A DNA stretch of 64,000 nucleotides from Chitinophaga solisilvae (GTDB taxonomy: Bacteria > Bacteroidota > Bacteroidia > Chitinophagales > Chitinophagaceae): positions 1 to 64,000 of the forward strand of contig NZ_JAABOK010000009.1 of assembly GCF_009928525.1 (NCBI RefSeq), given 5' to 3'. The notes beneath the pieces were generated by a model, which saw only the letters and a program-made list of their open reading frames with translations, had not been told where the DNA came from and ran no database searches. The stretch's first letter is position 1. Every line of letters begins with the position of its first letter. This document shows, one piece after another, positions 61,267-64,000 of the stretch. Both the position numbers and the translations under genes were made by a program.

Positions 61267-63978
61267 CTACAGCCAGCTTCCGAAGCGCCGGATAAACCAG
61301 GTTTTCACACCCTGTGTGAGCACACAATAGCCTATCAGCACAATTAACAGGAACGGAAAATATCCCGGCGGTAACGCCTGCATTTTCAACGCGCCTGCCA
61401 GCGGTGAAAACGGTATCAGTATACCTGCAGCCATCACCAGCAGCGTCATGACGATGACCGGCGTTGCCGCCCTGCTCTGGATAAACGGGATCCTGCGGGT
61501 ACGTATCATATGTACTATCAACGTTTGCGACAACAGCCCTTCTACGAACCATCCGCTTTGAAACAGCGCCTGGTGCTGGGGCATATTGGCTTTGAACACA
61601 AAGAACAACAGAGCAAAAGTGATATAATCAAAAACAGAACTGACAGGCCCCACAAACACCATGAACCTTGCAATGCCTGATGCGTCCCACTTACGCGGCT
61701 GCGACAGGTATTCCTTGTCCATCGTATCCCAGGGAATGGCCATCTGCGATACATCATACAACAGGTTCTGCACCAGCAGTTGTACCGGCAGCATGGGCAG
61801 GAAAGGCAGAAAGGCGCTGGCTCCCAGCATACTGAACATATTCCCGAAATTACTGCTGGCAGTCATCTTGATGTATTTGATAATATTGCCGAAAGTTCTG
61901 CGCCCGTAAATTACCCCCTTGCGCAATACCAGCAGGTCTTTTTCCAGCAGGATGATATCGGCGCTTTCTTTGGCAATGTCGGTGGCGGTATCTACGGAGA
62001 TGCCCACATCTGCTTCCCGGAGTGCTGCGGCGTCATTGATGCCATCGCCCATAAAGCCCACCGTGTGCCCCTTCTGCTGCAGCAATTTTACGACGCGTGT
62101 TTTCTGCGCCGGGCTCAGCTTAGCAAAAATACTGGTACTGTCCAGCTGCGCGGTCAGCATCTCATCTGTTAAAATTTCCAGGTCAGCGCCCAGCAGGATG
62201 TTATTCACAGGGATGCCTACATCCTTACAGATCTTGCGGGTAACAATTTCATTATCGCCGGTCAGCACCTTCACGGTAACACCCAGCTGGTGCAATGCTT
62301 CTACAGACGGGCGGGCAGAAGGTTTGGCCGGGTCCAGAAAACCGATGAAGCCGGTCAGTACCAGATTATTTTCATCTGCCACACCATAATTCAGCGCACG
62401 GCTGTCAAACTCGCGGATAGCCACCAGCAACACCCTCAGCCCTTCTTCATTAAGGCGGCGGGAAGTATGCAGCACGGCCTGCCGCATATGTTCGTCCATT
62501 AGCATGATCTTATCGCGTTCCAGGTGCACGGAGGTATCCTCTCCCGGATCAAAGGCATGCGTGCAAAGCGCCAGCATTTCTTCCACAGCGCCCTTGCAGA
62601 TCAGCAGGTGTTTTCCGTTGTGCTGCTTCAGTATAACGGACATGCGCCTGCGCTGAAAATCGAATGGAATTTCATCCAGTTTGGAAAAGTGTTCTGCCAC
62701 CTTCAGGTGCTCATGCAGCTCCGCATGTTCCAGCACTGCCTGGTCCAGCAGGTTACGCAGCCCCGTCTGATGATAGCTGTTGAGATATGCCCATTTCAGC
62801 ACTTCGTCATCTTCCTGCCCCAGCACGTTCAGGTGTCTTTCCAGCACAATTTTATCCATGGTCAGCGTACCCGTTTTATCGGTACACAGCGTATCCATGG
62901 CGCCGATATTCTGTATGGCATTCAGCCGCTTTACAATCACTTTACGCTTGCTCATAGAAACCGCCCCCCTGGCCAGGTTGGCAGTAACCACCATCGGCAG
63001 CATTTCAGGGGTAAGTCCAACGGCAACGGCTATAGCAAAAAGCAGCGCTTCTATCCAGTCATGTTTTATGAAGCCGTTGATTAAAAAAATCAGGGGTACC
63101 ATGACCAGCATAAAGCGTATCAGCAGCCAGCTGACACTGTTCACGCCTTTATCGAAACTGGTTTCTGCACGTTTACCTGCCAGGGAAGCGCCGATAGCGC
63201 CGAAGTAAGTCTGGTTACCGGTATTTACGGCAATGGCAGTAGCTGCGCCACTCACTACATTGGTACCCATAAAGCAGATATTCTCCAGCTCCAGCGGCAT
63301 ACGGTGGTCGGCATCCGAAATGCTGTATTCATGTTTTTCTACTGGCAGCGCTTCCCCGGTAAGCATGGCCTGGCTCACGAACAGGTCTTTCGACTGCAGG
63401 ATACGGCAGTCGGCAGGAATCATATCGCCGGCAGACAATAAAAAAACATCTCCCGGTACTATCTGCCGTATATCCGTTTCCTGGTGGCGGTGTGACGAGC
63501 GTATAAGCATGGCCGTAGTTTTGACCATACCCTGTAATTTCTCTGCTGCCCTGTTGCTACGGAACTCTTGCCAGAAGCGCATAACAGAGCTGAGGAAGAT
63601 CATTACCCCTACCACGATAACGGTTTTATAGTCACGGTCTGCCGGCGCTGCCAGCATCACATCCATTACCAGGGAGACGAGCGCTATGGCTGCCAGTACA
63701 CCGATGAAAGGATTGATAAATGCCTGCAGGAGCTGTATGTACCAAGCGGGTGATCTGGCATGCGTAATTTCATTGTGGCCGAAAATGCGGTGGCGGTCCT
63801 GTACCTGGTTATCAGAAAGCCCGTCGGCGGTGCTTTCCAGCATAGCAAGGCTCCCGCTTCTGTCTGTCCGCGCAATATTCCGCAGCCTCGTGGCGGCGGC
63901 TACGTTGAATCCGTCGCTGGTAGCCATGCGGGTAAAAGGCATGTGTTTTCTGATCCTGTTGGTGGCTGTTCTGATCAT
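61267..63978 (-). CDS. mgtA: magnesium-translocating P-type ATPase (MgtA/MgtB)
   Basis: A 903-residue P3B ATPase: cytoplasmic N-terminus, cation-ATPase N domain (ADGLSDNQVQDRHRIFGHNEI), TGEALPVEK, phosphorylation site DKTGTLTMDKI near 370, hinge GDGINDAAALREADVGISVDTA, and ten membrane helices with the C-terminal MgtA segments (FNMGSTA-type region represented here by NFGNMFSMLGASAFLPFLPMLPVQLL). It imports Mg2+ across the inner membrane. Complete, with ATG start at 63978. No riboswitch can be judged because the upstream region is outside the window. Confidence 0.93.
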   Translation of the reverse strand: MIRTATNRIRKHMPFTRMATSDGFNVAAATRLRNIARTDRSGSLAMLESTADGLSDNQVQDRHRIFGHNEITHARSPAWYIQLLQAFINPFIGVLAAIALVSLVMDVMLAAPADRDYKTVIVVGVMIFLSSVMRFWQEFRSNRAAEKLQGMVKTTAMLIRSSHRHQETDIRQIVPGDVFLLSAGDMIPADCRILQSKDLFVSQAMLTGEALPVEKHEYSISDADHRMPLELENICFMGTNVVSGAATAIAVNTGNQTYFGAIGASLAGKRAETSFDKGVNSVSWLLIRFMLVMVPLIFLINGFIKHDWIEALLFAIAVAVGLTPEMLPMVVTANLARGAVSMSKRKVIVKRLNAIQNIGAMDTLCTDKTGTLTMDKIVLERHLNVLGQEDDEVLKWAYLNSYHQTGLRNLLDQAVLEHAELHEHLKVAEHFSKLDEIPFDFQRRRMSVILKQHNGKHLLICKGAVEEMLALCTHAFDPGEDTSVHLERDKIMLMDEHMRQAVLHTSRRLNEEGLRVLLVAIREFDSRALNYGVADENNLVLTGFIGFLDPAKPSARPSVEALHQLGVTVKVLTGDNEIVTRKICKDVGIPVNNILLGADLEILTDEMLTAQLDSTSIFAKLSPAQKTRVVKLLQQKGHTVGFMGDGINDAAALREADVGISVDTATDIAKESADIILLEKDLLVLRKGVIYGRRTFGNIIKYIKMTASSNFGNMFSMLGASAFLPFLPMLPVQLLVQNLLYDVSQMAIPWDTMDKEYLSQPRKWDASGIARFMVFVGPVSSVFDYITFALLFFVFKANMPQHQALFQSGWFVEGLLSQTLIVHMIRTRRIPFIQSRAATPVIVMTLLVMAAGILIPFSPLAGALKMQALPPGYFPFLLIVLIGYCVLTQGVKTWFIRRFGSWL

Positions 63979-64000
63979 AGCTCATTCTTTGAAGGGTTAT

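Overview
The window is about 50% GC and looks like a chromosomal segment from a Chitinophaga-like member of the Bacteroidota. The evidence is a SusC/SusD pair with an ECF sigma/FecR switch, several TAnnTTTG promoter boxes, many small exported lipoproteins, a GH3 glucosidase, DUF1080, GlxA- and DUF6597-type AraC regulators, and a class I lanthipeptide cluster with a split LanB, a layout I recall from the pinensin cluster of Chitinophaga pinensis. No rRNA, tRNA, CRISPR array, prophage or insertion sequence was seen.

Layout. 0-9.4 kb: a minus-strand nutrient-uptake locus (ECF sigma, FecR, SusC with STN domain, SusD, zinc metallopeptidase lipoprotein, DUF4302-like lipoprotein). 9.9-12.8 kb: phytase-like esterase, aminoglycoside 6-adenylyltransferase, PhnA-domain protein. 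12.9-20.6 kb: RND efflux pump (adaptor, permease, outer-membrane channel) followed by a LytS/LytTR two-component pair. 20.9-35.5 kb: lanthipeptide cluster, made of C39-peptidase ABC exporter, LanB glutamylation protein, separate LanB elimination protein and an atypical LanC (plus strand), then on the minus strand a 61-aa precursor with a double-glycine leader and an operon of small exported protein, ABC ATPase, two DUF3526-like permeases and a TonB-dependent receptor. 35.6-64 kb: mostly single genes (SDR, AraC regulators, BglX, dehydrogenases, metallo-beta-lactamase-fold enzymes including a complete subclass B1 enzyme, MocR with its divergent flavin-oxidase-like partner, GntP, a P1B-4 metal ATPase, DinB proteins, MgtA).

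Two signals stand out. First, about a dozen long inverted repeats (120-150 bp, arms 45-64 bp) are scattered between the genes, nearly all directly against the stop codon of a gene. Each arm is an outer ladder of 7-8 bp units plus an inner core around GCGAAGA. Copies differ from each other, yet the two arms of one copy match; one copy has perfect 64-bp arms. They fall into at least four sequence types, and the type B copies bracket the lanthipeptide cluster. Second, each of the three transcription units of the lanthipeptide cluster carries the same palindromic site TGCAACnnnGTTTCA at its promoter, pointing to one unknown regulator that is not encoded in the cluster.

Also notable: the LanC-like protein lacks two of three canonical zinc ligands and carries an extra C-terminal domain of about 190 residues. 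A 45-aa RiPP-precursor-like ORF lies alone at 56.1 kb. A C-terminal stub of an alpha-L-fucosidase sits beside half a palindromic element.
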